The notes under the pieces were generated by a model that was not told the DNA's origin, made no database searches, and saw only the letters and a program-made list of their open reading frames with translations. Made by a program: the position numbers and the translations under genes. From JAUVKT01 sp036350795 (GTDB lineage: Bacteria; Bacteroidota; Bacteroidia; Bacteroidales; VadinHA17): 64,000 nucleotides of DNA. This document shows positions 8,751-16,958 of the stretch, piece by piece. The DNA lies in contig JAZBNV010000100.1 in NCBI GenBank assembly GCA_036350795.1, positions 1 to 64,000 on the forward strand, given 5' to 3'. How positions within the stretch are numbered: position 1 is the stretch's first letter; each line of letters begins with the position of its first letter.

Positions 8751-10082
8751 CTAGAATAAATAATTCAGCCCGATATAAAATCCTGAATTACCGTCCTGTT
8801 CATTAAAGGCTTTTCCGAAGTCGGCAGAAATAATAAAGTTTTCGTTCATTACTATCCTCAGCCCGGCTCCTGCACTAATATGCATCGATTCATTATCGCT
8901 CATAAAGTAGTCTGATTCTGAATAGTCTGCATCCAGATCGGCCAGATCAAGTACCGGGTCATCCAGCTCAACCTTGCTCGTAACCATTCCGAAATCACTG
9001 AATGCAACAAAACCTATATAGAAGTTCTGATTTATAAGGTTAAACCTGAAAGCTTTCCACCTGAATTCAGCGTTTCCATATAAAAGCCCGTCGCCGATAA
9101 TCCTGTTACGTTGCACACCACGTACGTTTTTACTTCCGCCTAGTCCTTCCGAAGTAGTACCTGCAAGCACTGATGTAATTATCTGGTTCTGGTAGTAGAA
9201 TGGAACTTTACCGCTTATAGTGCTTTGATAGCCAAGACGATACGCAAATGACAGGTCTTCAGGTACAATAGTGAAGTACTGGCGCCAGATAGCATAGAAC
9301 TTGGAGAAACCTGCCTCACTCAGGAATGATGGTGATGCTTCAATACCAGTCTCAAACCAGATACCTTTCATAGCATTAGCTTTAAAATCGCGGCTATCAT
9401 ATGAGAGTCCTGCCTTAAGGGTAGTGATAAAGCCTCCATCAGCCTCATCATCGCTTAGCAGGCCCCACCTGTAGTACTTGTCGTAAAGTCCTTCTTCGTC
9501 TTCAGGAAGCAAATTTTCGTCTTTGCCCTTATTAAGCCTTTCAACATCAACACTTCCAATACTGAAGTTCTTTAACTCCAGGCCGGCATTCCACTGGAAA
9601 TTACCACCGCCAAGCCTGCCTTTCAGATCATTTTTAAATCTGAACAGTTTCCTGTCGGTCTTATAGAACATGCGGGTCTTATAATCTGCTTCGTTTTCAT
9701 CATCAGTCCACGCACTGTTATAAACTGCATCGTAGCCGTTAAAACCATAGAAATCAAAGGCCATATCAGTTAAATAGGCAAGGTCGGATGTAATCGAGAT
9801 TCCCGGGATAAGTGTTTCGGAATCGTACATTATACGGTATGTACTGCTGCCTTTGGTGTACCTTGATACCTCAAAATAAAACATCTGATCATATGAAGGG
9901 TATTTTGTCCCGTCTCCGTAATCAAAGAGGTTTACAACAACACCGTACTGAAAGCCCAGGTCTGTACTGTAGGTTATTGCTGGTAATGCACCGAAGTTCC
10001 ACCCGGTCTTTACATTGTCTTCCTGGGAAAAAGCTGATGTAAAAATCAGAGCAGCAAAAAGGAGAGTGAGGATTTTTTTCAT
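8751..10082 (-). CDS. Omp85-superfamily outer membrane beta-barrel protein
   Basis: Predicted outer-membrane barrel of 443 residues with signal peptide MKKILTLLFAALIFTSAFSQ. There are no recognisable POTRA domains; the chain is mostly alternating amphipathic strands, and it ends in YIGLNYLF, a typical barrel-terminal aromatic signature. GGSKNVRGVQRNRIIGDG near residue 315 resembles the VRGY/F motif of the Omp85 (BamA/TamA) L6 loop, followed by the GNAEFRW strand. It may be a barrel-only relative like those fused to patatins. Function is unknown; it could be a porin or lipid/protein translocase. Isolated gene, divergent from hutI. Confidence 0.7.
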   Translation of the reverse strand: MKKILTLLFAALIFTSAFSQEDNVKTGWNFGALPAITYSTDLGFQYGVVVNLFDYGDGTKYPSYDQMFYFEVSRYTKGSSTYRIMYDSETLIPGISITSDLAYLTDMAFDFYGFNGYDAVYNSAWTDDENEADYKTRMFYKTDRKLFRFKNDLKGRLGGGNFQWNAGLELKNFSIGSVDVERLNKGKDENLLPEDEEGLYDKYYRWGLLSDDEADGGFITTLKAGLSYDSRDFKANAMKGIWFETGIEASPSFLSEAGFSKFYAIWRQYFTIVPEDLSFAYRLGYQSTISGKVPFYYQNQIITSVLAGTTSEGLGGSKNVRGVQRNRIIGDGLLYGNAEFRWKAFRFNLINQNFYIGFVAFSDFGMVTSKVELDDPVLDLADLDADYSESDYFMSDNESMHISAGAGLRIVMNENFIISADFGKAFNEQDGNSGFYIGLNYLF

Positions 10083-10110
10083 TTTTTGCGATTCGAAGGT
10101 TAGTATTGAC

Positions 10111-10118
10111 CAAAAATA
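10111..10118 (-). promoter_or_regulatory. -7 promoter element upstream of the Omp85-like gene
   Basis: TATTTTTG on the minus strand matches TAnnTTTG and ends 28 nt before the ATG at 10082. No matching -33 is seen. Confidence 0.35.
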
Positions 10119-10164
10119 AGAAAAAATAATTACTACCTTAGATATTCTTTAATTTGTAGTGACA

Positions 10165-11412
10165 ATGGAGTTGTTGATTGTTAATATTAAGGGACTTATA
10201 CAGGTTGAGAATAAGCCTGTTTTAAAGGTTGAAGGTGCAAAAATGGCAGATCTTAATGTTCTGCAGGATGCATGGATCCTTATCAAAGACGGCTTTATAG
10301 ATTCCTTTGGCGAAATGAGTACAATTCCTGACCTGCCCGCTGTGCACAAAATTGATGCAAAGGGGAAATTTGTTCTGCCATCATTCTGCGATTCTCACAC
10401 TCACCTTGTCTATTCCGGCAGCAGGGAGATGGAATATATCGACAAGATCAGGGGACTGTCGTACGAGGAAATTGCCAGGAGGGGAGGAGGAATCCTTAAT
10501 TCAGCAAAATTATTGCAGGAGACTTCTGAAGAATCCCTGTACGAACAGTCAATGGTAAGGGTTAAGGAGATAATCCGAATGGGCACCGGTGCAGTTGAGA
10601 TAAAGAGTGGATACGGACTAAACACAGAGGCTGAACTGAAGATGCTCAGGGTTATAAGAAGGATCCGGGAATCTTCACCCATTGAGGTTAAATCAACCTT
10701 CCTGGGCGCACATTCTGTTCCGGCTGAGTTCCGTAACCACCAGTCTAAGTACGTAGACCTGGTAATAAATGAGATGATTCCTGCCGTAGCCGCTGAAGAT
10801 CTTGCCGATTATATAGATGTTTTCTGTGACAGGGGCTTCTTTACTCCCGACGAGACAGAAAGGATATTGATGGCCGGGATAAAGTATGGGATGATACCTA
10901 AGATACATGCCAATGAGCTTGATTATTCAGGCGGTATCCAGGTTGGGGTAAAGTATGACGCTCTTTCGGTTGATCATCTTGAATATACCGGCGACAGCGA
11001 GATAGAAGCTCTGAAAGGCAGTAATACCATGCCTACCCTGCTGCCCGGTGCTGCACTATTTCTGGGTATGATAGATCCTCCTGTACGAAAAATGATAGAT
11101 GCAGGATTAGCGGTAGCACTGGCATCTGATTATAACCCGGGTTCCTCACCATCAGGAAATATGAAGCTAATTATGTCGCTGGGAATAATAAAACTACGGA
11201 TGCTGCCCGGGGAAGTAATTAATGCTACAACTATAAACGGAGCATATGCCATGGGTATCTCAGACACACATGGATCTATTGCAAAGGGCAAAGTGGCCAA
11301 TTTATATATTACAAAGGAAATTCCTTCGTATGAATTTCTTCCATACGCATATGGGAGCGACTTAATAGATACGGTGATATTGAATGGGAAGGTTATGGAA
11401 ATTAACTATTAA
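10165..11412 (+). CDS. hutI: imidazolonepropionase
   Basis: Metal-dependent amidohydrolase that opens 4-imidazolone-5-propionate to N-formimino-glutamate, third step of histidine degradation. Seen: metal ligands in CDSHTHLVYSG near residue 75, IHANELDYSGG near 245, SVDHLEY, and ASDYNPGSSPSGN near 320. Length 415 residues is standard. The frame opens at a GTG (10159), but the ATG two codons later (10165) is the more likely start. It is followed after 22 nt by ftcD, which uses the product. The histidase and urocanase genes are not in this window. Confidence 0.93.
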   Translation: MELLIVNIKGLIQVENKPVLKVEGAKMADLNVLQDAWILIKDGFIDSFGEMSTIPDLPAVHKIDAKGKFVLPSFCDSHTHLVYSGSREMEYIDKIRGLSYEEIARRGGGILNSAKLLQETSEESLYEQSMVRVKEIIRMGTGAVEIKSGYGLNTEAELKMLRVIRRIRESSPIEVKSTFLGAHSVPAEFRNHQSKYVDLVINEMIPAVAAEDLADYIDVFCDRGFFTPDETERILMAGIKYGMIPKIHANELDYSGGIQVGVKYDALSVDHLEYTGDSEIEALKGSNTMPTLLPGAALFLGMIDPPVRKMIDAGLAVALASDYNPGSSPSGNMKLIMSLGIIKLRMLPGEVINATTINGAYAMGISDTHGSIAKGKVANLYITKEIPSYEFLPYAYGSDLIDTVILNGKVMEINY

Positions 11413-11434
11413 ACGACTCAATAAATTAATTATA

Positions 11435-13117
11435 ATGAACAGAATAGTCGAATGTGTACCCAACTTCAGCGAAGGGAGAGACATGGGTCTTATTAAACAG
11501 ATTACAGATGCAATTGAGGCTGTTGAAGGGGTGATGCTGCTTGATGTGGATCCCGGAAAAGCTACCAACAGGACAGTTGTTACCATGGCAGGTGAACCCG
11601 AACAGGTAATTGAGGCCGCTTTCGCCGCTATAAAGAAAGCTTCTGAACTAATTGATATGTCGAAGCACCATGGTGAGCATCCGCGCATGGGAGCTACCGA
11701 TGTTTGCCCGCTGGTACCTGTATCAGGGATAAGCATGGAAGAAACCGTGGAATATGCCCGTCGTCTGGCACGAAGGGTGGGCGACGAACTTGGAATTCCG
11801 GTATTCTGCTATGAGAATGCTGCTTTTGAAGAAAAGCGCCGGAACCTTGCAAATTGCAGGTCAGGTGAATACGAAGGTTTAAAGAGTAAATTTGAAAATC
11901 CTGAATGGAAACCCGATTTCGGTCCGGCCTCTTTCAATGCAAGGTCGGGAGCAACAGCTATTGGAGCAAGGGATTTTCTTGTGGCATACAATGTTAACCT
12001 TAATACAAGCTCAACCCGCAGGGCCAATGCCATAGCCTTCGATGTAAGGGAAAGGGGAAGAGTAAAAAGGGAAGGAAATGCACTTACCGGGAAAATAGTA
12101 AAAGATGAAAAGGGTGAGCCTGTAATGATACCCGGATCACTTAAGGAGCTTAAAGCCATTGGCTGGTATATAGAGGAATATGGTGTTGCCCAGATCTCTA
12201 TGAACCTGACAAATATATCTGTTACTCCTGTCCATATTGCCTTTGACGAAGTTTGCAATAAAGCACAGGAAAGGGGAGTTAGGGTTACAGGTTCCGAACT
12301 TGTGGGCCTGATACCGCTTAAAGCAATACTTGATGCGGGGCGGCATTACCTGCTGAAGCAAAAAAGATCTGTCGGGGTATCTGATAAAGAACTTATTAAG
12401 ATAGCGGTGAAATCGATGGGCCTTGATGAAATAACTCCCTTTAAGCCCGAGGAAAAGATAATAGAGTATGTACTCGCCCGTAATAAGGGTAAACAACTGG
12501 TTGATCTTGATCTCAGGGCTTTTATGGAAGAAACAGCATCTGAGTCACCTGCACCCGGCGGCGGATCGGTATCAGCATATATGGGTTCCCTGGGCGTTGC
12601 ACTGGGATCAATGGTCGCTAATCTCTCATCACATAAGCGTGGCTGGGATGAGAGATGGGAGGAGTTTTCTGACTGGGCAGGGAAAGGCAAGGCTATTCAG
12701 GAGGAGCTGCTTTACCTGGTTGATGAGGACACCAGGTCTTTTACCAGGATAATGGACGCATTCTCACTGCCAAAGTCGACAGATAAAGAAATAAAAGCAA
12801 GGAAGGACGAAATAGAGGAGGCAACAAAATATGCAACAAGGATTCCTTTTAAGGTTATGGAGACAGCGTTCAGAGGATTTGAACTGATAAGGTACATGGT
12901 AGAACAGGGTAATCCAAACTCGGTAACTGATGCCGCTGTAGGAGCACTGGCCCTTAGGTCGTGCATAAAAGGGGCCTACCTGAATGTAAAAATAAATGCT
13001 TCAGGTTTGGATGATAAGCTTTTTGCAGAGGATATTATTGGCAAAGGCAGTAAAATCGAGGCTGCCGCAGAAAAAGAAGAAAAAGAAATTTTACTCCTGG
13101 CAGAAGGCAGGATTTAA
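11435..13117 (+). CDS. ftcD: glutamate formimidoyltransferase / formiminotetrahydrofolate cyclodeaminase fusion
   Basis: Bifunctional enzyme: the N-terminal domain (about residues 1-330) moves the formimino group from formimino-glutamate to tetrahydrofolate; the C-terminal domain (about 350-560) releases ammonia to give 5,10-methenyl-THF. Seen: the start IVECVPNFSEGRD, the active-site region KHHGEHPRMGATDVCPLVP, and the cyclodeaminase signature ESPAPGGGSVSAYMGSLG. Length 560 residues matches the fused animal/Bacteroidota form. The frame extends upstream into hutI; the ATG at 11435 was chosen because the conserved domain begins there. Together with hutI it channels histidine carbon into glutamate and one-carbon folate. 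Confidence 0.95.
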   Translation: MNRIVECVPNFSEGRDMGLIKQITDAIEAVEGVMLLDVDPGKATNRTVVTMAGEPEQVIEAAFAAIKKASELIDMSKHHGEHPRMGATDVCPLVPVSGISMEETVEYARRLARRVGDELGIPVFCYENAAFEEKRRNLANCRSGEYEGLKSKFENPEWKPDFGPASFNARSGATAIGARDFLVAYNVNLNTSSTRRANAIAFDVRERGRVKREGNALTGKIVKDEKGEPVMIPGSLKELKAIGWYIEEYGVAQISMNLTNISVTPVHIAFDEVCNKAQERGVRVTGSELVGLIPLKAILDAGRHYLLKQKRSVGVSDKELIKIAVKSMGLDEITPFKPEEKIIEYVLARNKGKQLVDLDLRAFMEETASESPAPGGGSVSAYMGSLGVALGSMVANLSSHKRGWDERWEEFSDWAGKGKAIQEELLYLVDEDTRSFTRIMDAFSLPKSTDKEIKARKDEIEEATKYATRIPFKVMETAFRGFELIRYMVEQGNPNSVTDAAVGALALRSCIKGAYLNVKINASGLDDKLFAEDIIGKGSKIEAAAEKEEKEILLLAEGRI

Positions 13118-13246
13118 TTATCCCCTCCTGTGAAAACGATTTTTATTAAGCCGATTTTTTCTTTTGTAGTTAAGCACCCGCAGCACCAGGTAAATAGTTC
13201 CCAGTACAGCAATAATTAGCAGAACAGGCAGCAATTCCTTAAACAT
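13118..13246 (-). CDS. 42-residue single-pass membrane protein
   Basis: Small gene read by hand: ATG at 13246, TAA at 13118. The product starts MFKELLPVLLIIAVLG, has one hydrophobic helix of about 20 residues (5-24), and then a very basic tail (YKRKNRLNKNRFHRRG). It begins 3 nt after the stop of the NlpC/P60 gene, so the two are probably co-transcribed, and its stop abuts the ftcD stop without overlap. The positive-inside rule puts the tail in the cytoplasm. I do not recognise a family. It is short, so chance is not excluded, but the spacing, the ATG and the helix-plus-basic-tail shape argue for a real gene. Confidence 0.55.
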   Translation of the reverse strand: MFKELLPVLLIIAVLGTIYLVLRVLNYKRKNRLNKNRFHRRG

Positions 13247-13249
13247 AGC

Positions 13250-14002
13250 TCAGATTCTTTTAATTATCCTTAACTGGTGACTGTACCTCTCCTGGTCGGT
13301 CTTAAAAATACCCTGGTGATCGACCCTGTCAATCCTGACACCGCCCGAAGCATGTATCACATGATTATTATCAACAAGTATTGCTACATGGATTATATCT
13401 CCTGCCGCATTGTCGAAAAAGAGAAGATCGCCCGGCAGGGCATCGCTTAGCAGGTTGATTACCGTACCAATACAGGCCTGGGTATTACTGTTTCTGGGTA
13501 TATTCCTACCATGTATCTTGTAGCAAAGCTGAGAAAGCCCTGAACAATCTATCCCGTGTGGGGTTCTGCCTCCCCACAGGTAGGGAGCGTTCATAAAGCG
13601 CCTGGCAGTATCAACAATACTTTCTCCGGCACCGGAGAAAGTAAGCTTTTGCTTTATAGTGTATTCGTCTGGACCTATTCTGAAGCTAAGCTTATTTTCG
13701 TCGTACTCATATATTGCTGATCCGGGATAAATCACAAGCTTTTCACCCAGGCTGGAAATAGCTTCAAATTCTGTGTCAGTTATTACAGGTGATGAGGAAT
13801 GCGTAAATTCCTTCAACAGAAAATGATCTGTATCTATCCATCCTTCAAAATTATCAAAGTTCAGTTTTATCTTGAGCCATTCTCCGGCTGTGTCAATTAT
13901 ATAAAATACTTCGCCCAGCAAAATCTGCGACCCCATCTCAGCTTTATGCGACGGACCCAGGCGCAAGGGAACAACAGGATAGGTGTTAATAAATTTGCCC
14001 AT
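13250..14002 (-). CDS. NlpC/P60 (C40) cell-wall peptidase with N-terminal SH3-like region
   Basis: Cysteine peptidase predicted to cut peptidoglycan stem peptides. The N-terminal half (about 5-120) has two SH3b-like stretches (GEVFYIIDTAGEWLKIKL, GWIDTDHF). The C-terminal NlpC/P60 domain (about 125-250) shows the catalytic set C153 (GIDCSGL), H205 (IIHVAIL) and H217 (IHASGG). Length 250 residues. Unusual: no signal peptide or lipobox is visible at the chosen ATG, so it may act in the cytoplasm on recycled muropeptides or be exported otherwise. It is followed at once by a small membrane protein gene on the same strand. Confidence 0.85.
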   Translation of the reverse strand: MGKFINTYPVVPLRLGPSHKAEMGSQILLGEVFYIIDTAGEWLKIKLNFDNFEGWIDTDHFLLKEFTHSSSPVITDTEFEAISSLGEKLVIYPGSAIYEYDENKLSFRIGPDEYTIKQKLTFSGAGESIVDTARRFMNAPYLWGGRTPHGIDCSGLSQLCYKIHGRNIPRNSNTQACIGTVINLLSDALPGDLLFFDNAAGDIIHVAILVDNNHVIHASGGVRIDRVDHQGIFKTDQERYSHQLRIIKRI

Positions 14003-14097
14003 AATTAAGATTTAGAACTTTAGAATATGCGTAAATATAATTATTTCATCTAAAGAACCCGATTTTGATTGCTAAATACCATGCTTATATTTTTTTT

Positions 14098-14105
14098 TAC
14101 CTTTA
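14098..14105 (+). promoter_or_regulatory. -7-like promoter element upstream of pgpH
   Basis: TACCTTTA, one base off TAnnTTTG, preceded by a run of eight T and located 58 nt before the ATG. No -33 element at the right spacing. Confidence 0.3.
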
Positions 14106-14163
14106 CATCCATTAAATCCCGTTTTGAAGGATACTTAAGGTAATAAAACTTAATAATTACAAT

Positions 14164-16302
14164 ATGTCAAAAATAAAATGGTGGAAATCAATTCACAGTT
14201 ATTTTTTTATTGGATTGTTGTTTGCAGTAAGTATAGCAATTGTAACTATGTTTTTTCCGAGAGAAGGCAAATTCAGGTATGAGTATCAGAAGGGAAAACC
14301 CTGGATGCACGAGGTTATGATTGCTCCCTGGGACTTCCCTATTTACAAGAGCGAGAATGAGCTGAACAGGGAACGCGACAGTATTCTGCAGGCCTTTAAA
14401 CCATTTTTTGATTTTGACACTGCTATGGCAGGCAGACAGCTCAATTCATTCAATAGCTATTATAATGAACTCAGGCTTAAGCGGACAGGTTCAGCTAATG
14501 ACCTCAGTCCGATAGAATATGAGCGCATAAGGCTTGTGCTGGGTGATATTCTTTATGAGGTTTACCGGACTGGTGTATATGAACCGGGTGACCAGGTTGA
14601 TGTGTTAAGACAGGAAAACAGAGACATTATGCTGGTAAAAGGTACTGTAGTCCGGGAGATTGGCATTGATGAACTCCTTACTTCCAAAGAAGCATATGAA
14701 AGAGTGAAGCAGAAAAAGGACAATATGCTTCTGAATAATGCAAAATCAATAGACCTGAGGCAATTTGAGTTTATCAGCACAATTTCCGTGTCTGACTTTG
14801 TAAAACCAAATGTCAGCTATAATTACGATGTTAGCAGTACTGAAAGGGAGAAGATGCTTAATAGTGTCAGTTTAACCAGGGGACTGATACAGAAGGGCGA
14901 ATTAATTATAAGCAGGGGTGAGCTTGTTAACGATTTCAGGTTCAGGGTACTTGAATCACTCAGGGTAGAGTCGGGGGCGAAAATGGGATCCTACAGCTCC
15001 TGGCTTCTTATTATCGGACAGGTGCTCCTGGTGTCGACCTGCTTCCTGATACTCTTCTTATTCCTGCTAAATTTCAGGGTTGAAGTTCTTGATTCCTTTG
15101 CAAAGACCCTCTTTATTATTTTACTGATACTTTCTTTTACTGCTCTGACAAGGCTGGTGCTGATAATACCAAATATCAGCGTATATCTTATTCCTTTCGC
15201 CATTATTCCGATTGTAATAAGAACCTTTTATGACCCGAGGCTTGCCCTCTTTATATTGCTTGTTACCCTGATGCTGAACGGCTTTATTGTCCCAAACTCC
15301 TTCGAGTTTGTATTTATCCAGTTTATTGCCGGTGTGGTGGTAATCTTCACCCTTACAAATACATACAGGCGAGGTAAGCTTTTCTTTTCCTCGTTTATGG
15401 TATTTCTGACTATGTCGGTAGTTTATTTTGGAATAGGTATTATACAGGAAGGTCAGATAAAGGATATTGACTATATTATGTTTGGCTGGTTTGCCGGAAA
15501 CTCAGTACTTATCCTGCTCAGCTATCCCCTGATATTTATATTTGAAAAAACTTTCGGCTTTCTTTCGGATGCAACACTCTTTGAACTGTCAGATACGAAC
15601 CAGCCTTTGTTGAGAAGGCTTGCTGAAGAAGCGCCCGGTTCGTTCCAGCATTCAATGCAGGTGGCTATCCTGGTTGAGGACGCCGCCAGGGCAATAGGTG
15701 CAAATCCTTTACTTGTCAGGGCCGGTGCTCTGTATCATGATATAGGAAAGGTTAATGATTCGGAATACTTTACAGAAAACCAGTCAGATGGATTTAATCC
15801 TCACAAAAGTATCAAACCTGATGAAAGTGCCAGGATTATTATAAATCATATCTCAAAAGGAATCGAACTTGCCAGAAGGGCAAAATTACCGGAGCAGATT
15901 ATTGATTTTATAAGGACCCACCAGGGTACTACGAGAACCTATTATTTTTACCGGGAATACAAGGACAATAATCCCAGTAAGGATATTGATGCAAGTCTTT
16001 TCAGTTACCCGGGCCCAAGGCCCTTTACCAAAGAAACGGCATTGCTAATGATGGCCGATGCCGTTGAAGCTTCGTCGAGGTCGCTAAAGGAATACAGCGA
16101 AGAAGCAATACGTAATCTTGTTGAAACAATTATTGATCACCAGGTTCAGGAAGACCAGTTTGTTAATGCCCCAATTACCTACAGGGATATTACGGTTGCC
16201 AGGAATGCCTTCGTTAAAAGACTTCTGACAATCTACCATGCCAGGATCAGCTATCCGAAGAAAGAAGATGAGGGTAAGAATAAGACTGATAAGAATGAAT
16301 AA
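14164..16302 (+). CDS. pgpH: 7TMR-HD family cyclic-di-AMP phosphodiesterase
   Basis: Membrane-bound HD phosphodiesterase of the PgpH type, which hydrolyses the second messenger c-di-AMP. Architecture seen in order: one transmembrane helix (about 13-32), a large extracytoplasmic 7TMR-HDED domain (about 35-270), seven hydrophobic helices (about 280-470), then a cytoplasmic HD domain. In the HD domain, H525 and D526 lie in ALYHDIGKV, with NPHKSIKPDESARIIINH and IIDFIRTHQGT supplying further metal ligands. Length 712 residues is typical. It converges on lolA with only 10 nt between stops. Role in the family: osmolyte and cell-wall homeostasis through c-di-AMP. Confidence 0.92.
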   Translation: MSKIKWWKSIHSYFFIGLLFAVSIAIVTMFFPREGKFRYEYQKGKPWMHEVMIAPWDFPIYKSENELNRERDSILQAFKPFFDFDTAMAGRQLNSFNSYYNELRLKRTGSANDLSPIEYERIRLVLGDILYEVYRTGVYEPGDQVDVLRQENRDIMLVKGTVVREIGIDELLTSKEAYERVKQKKDNMLLNNAKSIDLRQFEFISTISVSDFVKPNVSYNYDVSSTEREKMLNSVSLTRGLIQKGELIISRGELVNDFRFRVLESLRVESGAKMGSYSSWLLIIGQVLLVSTCFLILFLFLLNFRVEVLDSFAKTLFIILLILSFTALTRLVLIIPNISVYLIPFAIIPIVIRTFYDPRLALFILLVTLMLNGFIVPNSFEFVFIQFIAGVVVIFTLTNTYRRGKLFFSSFMVFLTMSVVYFGIGIIQEGQIKDIDYIMFGWFAGNSVLILLSYPLIFIFEKTFGFLSDATLFELSDTNQPLLRRLAEEAPGSFQHSMQVAILVEDAARAIGANPLLVRAGALYHDIGKVNDSEYFTENQSDGFNPHKSIKPDESARIIINHISKGIELARRAKLPEQIIDFIRTHQGTTRTYYFYREYKDNNPSKDIDASLFSYPGPRPFTKETALLMMADAVEASSRSLKEYSEEAIRNLVETIIDHQVQEDQFVNAPITYRDITVARNAFVKRLLTIYHARISYPKKEDEGKNKTDKNE

Positions 16303-16312
16303 GCCAGAGGTT

Positions 16313-16951
16313 TCAGAACCTCATATCAATTATATCAACATTCCTGTATTTCTTCTGGTCGAAGCTGAAGAAAGTGTCCTTATAACTTTTACTGAGATCA
16401 TAGACCTTTACTGAAATAAATATGCTGATACCGTCTTTCCTTTTATACTCTGCTCCTTTCAGGGAGTAGTCCTTTCCGATATTCAGCCTTACACGCGACA
16501 GTTCTGTTGATAGGTCTTCAGGGTAGAGGTCAATAATTGTTCCATCACTTTCGTCAGCAAGCATTTTTACCTTATAGCCCTGGCTGTACATAGTGAACAA
16601 CAATGATGGTCTGGAAAGGAATGATTCCGGGTCAGGATCCGGTTCTGTTATTGTAAGTTCTTCCACATCAGGAACAAGAGTATATGTAGCCGTGCCGTCA
16701 AACCAGACAATGTTCCCTGGTAACTGAAGCTTATATCTGTCTTTGCTGATTACTATTTCTCCACTTTCATTTGTTTCGCTGTCCTCTACAGCATCCAGAA
16801 CCTGCATATCAAATTTTAAGGTAATTGCATCGGCTCCGAGTGCTTTACTGCTGAATTTATCCAATATTGATTTTGCCACCGGGTCAACCTGCCCCTTGAG
16901 AATGGATATGCAGGCCATCGAAATAAACAGTATTGTAATAGTCCTTTTCAT
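16313..16951 (-). CDS. lolA: outer membrane lipoprotein carrier protein LolA family
   Basis: Periplasmic chaperone expected to ferry lipoproteins from the inner to the outer membrane. Seen: signal peptide (MKRTITILFISMACISILKG), then an elongated beta-sheet pattern with AITLKFDMQVLD, SGEIVISKDRYKLQLPGNIVWFDG and TYTLVPDVEELTITEPD, which correspond to the strands lining the LolA hydrophobic cavity. Length 212 residues. It lies 7 nt after ftsK on the same strand; the ftsK-lolA pair is common in Bacteroidota and they are probably co-transcribed. A short GC-rich hairpin (16307-16322) overlaps its last codons at the convergence with pgpH. Confidence 0.85.
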   Translation of the reverse strand: MKRTITILFISMACISILKGQVDPVAKSILDKFSSKALGADAITLKFDMQVLDAVEDSETNESGEIVISKDRYKLQLPGNIVWFDGTATYTLVPDVEELTITEPDPDPESFLSRPSLLFTMYSQGYKVKMLADESDGTIIDLYPEDLSTELSRVRLNIGKDYSLKGAEYKRKDGISIFISVKVYDLSKSYKDTFFSFDQKKYRNVDIIDMRF

Positions 16952-16958
16952 GCTATGT

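Noticed and set aside
16307..16322. Hairpin GAGGTT-TCAG-AACCTC at the pgpH-lolA convergence as a terminator
   Set aside because: The stem has only six pairs and no T-run follows on either strand; it overlaps lolA codons.
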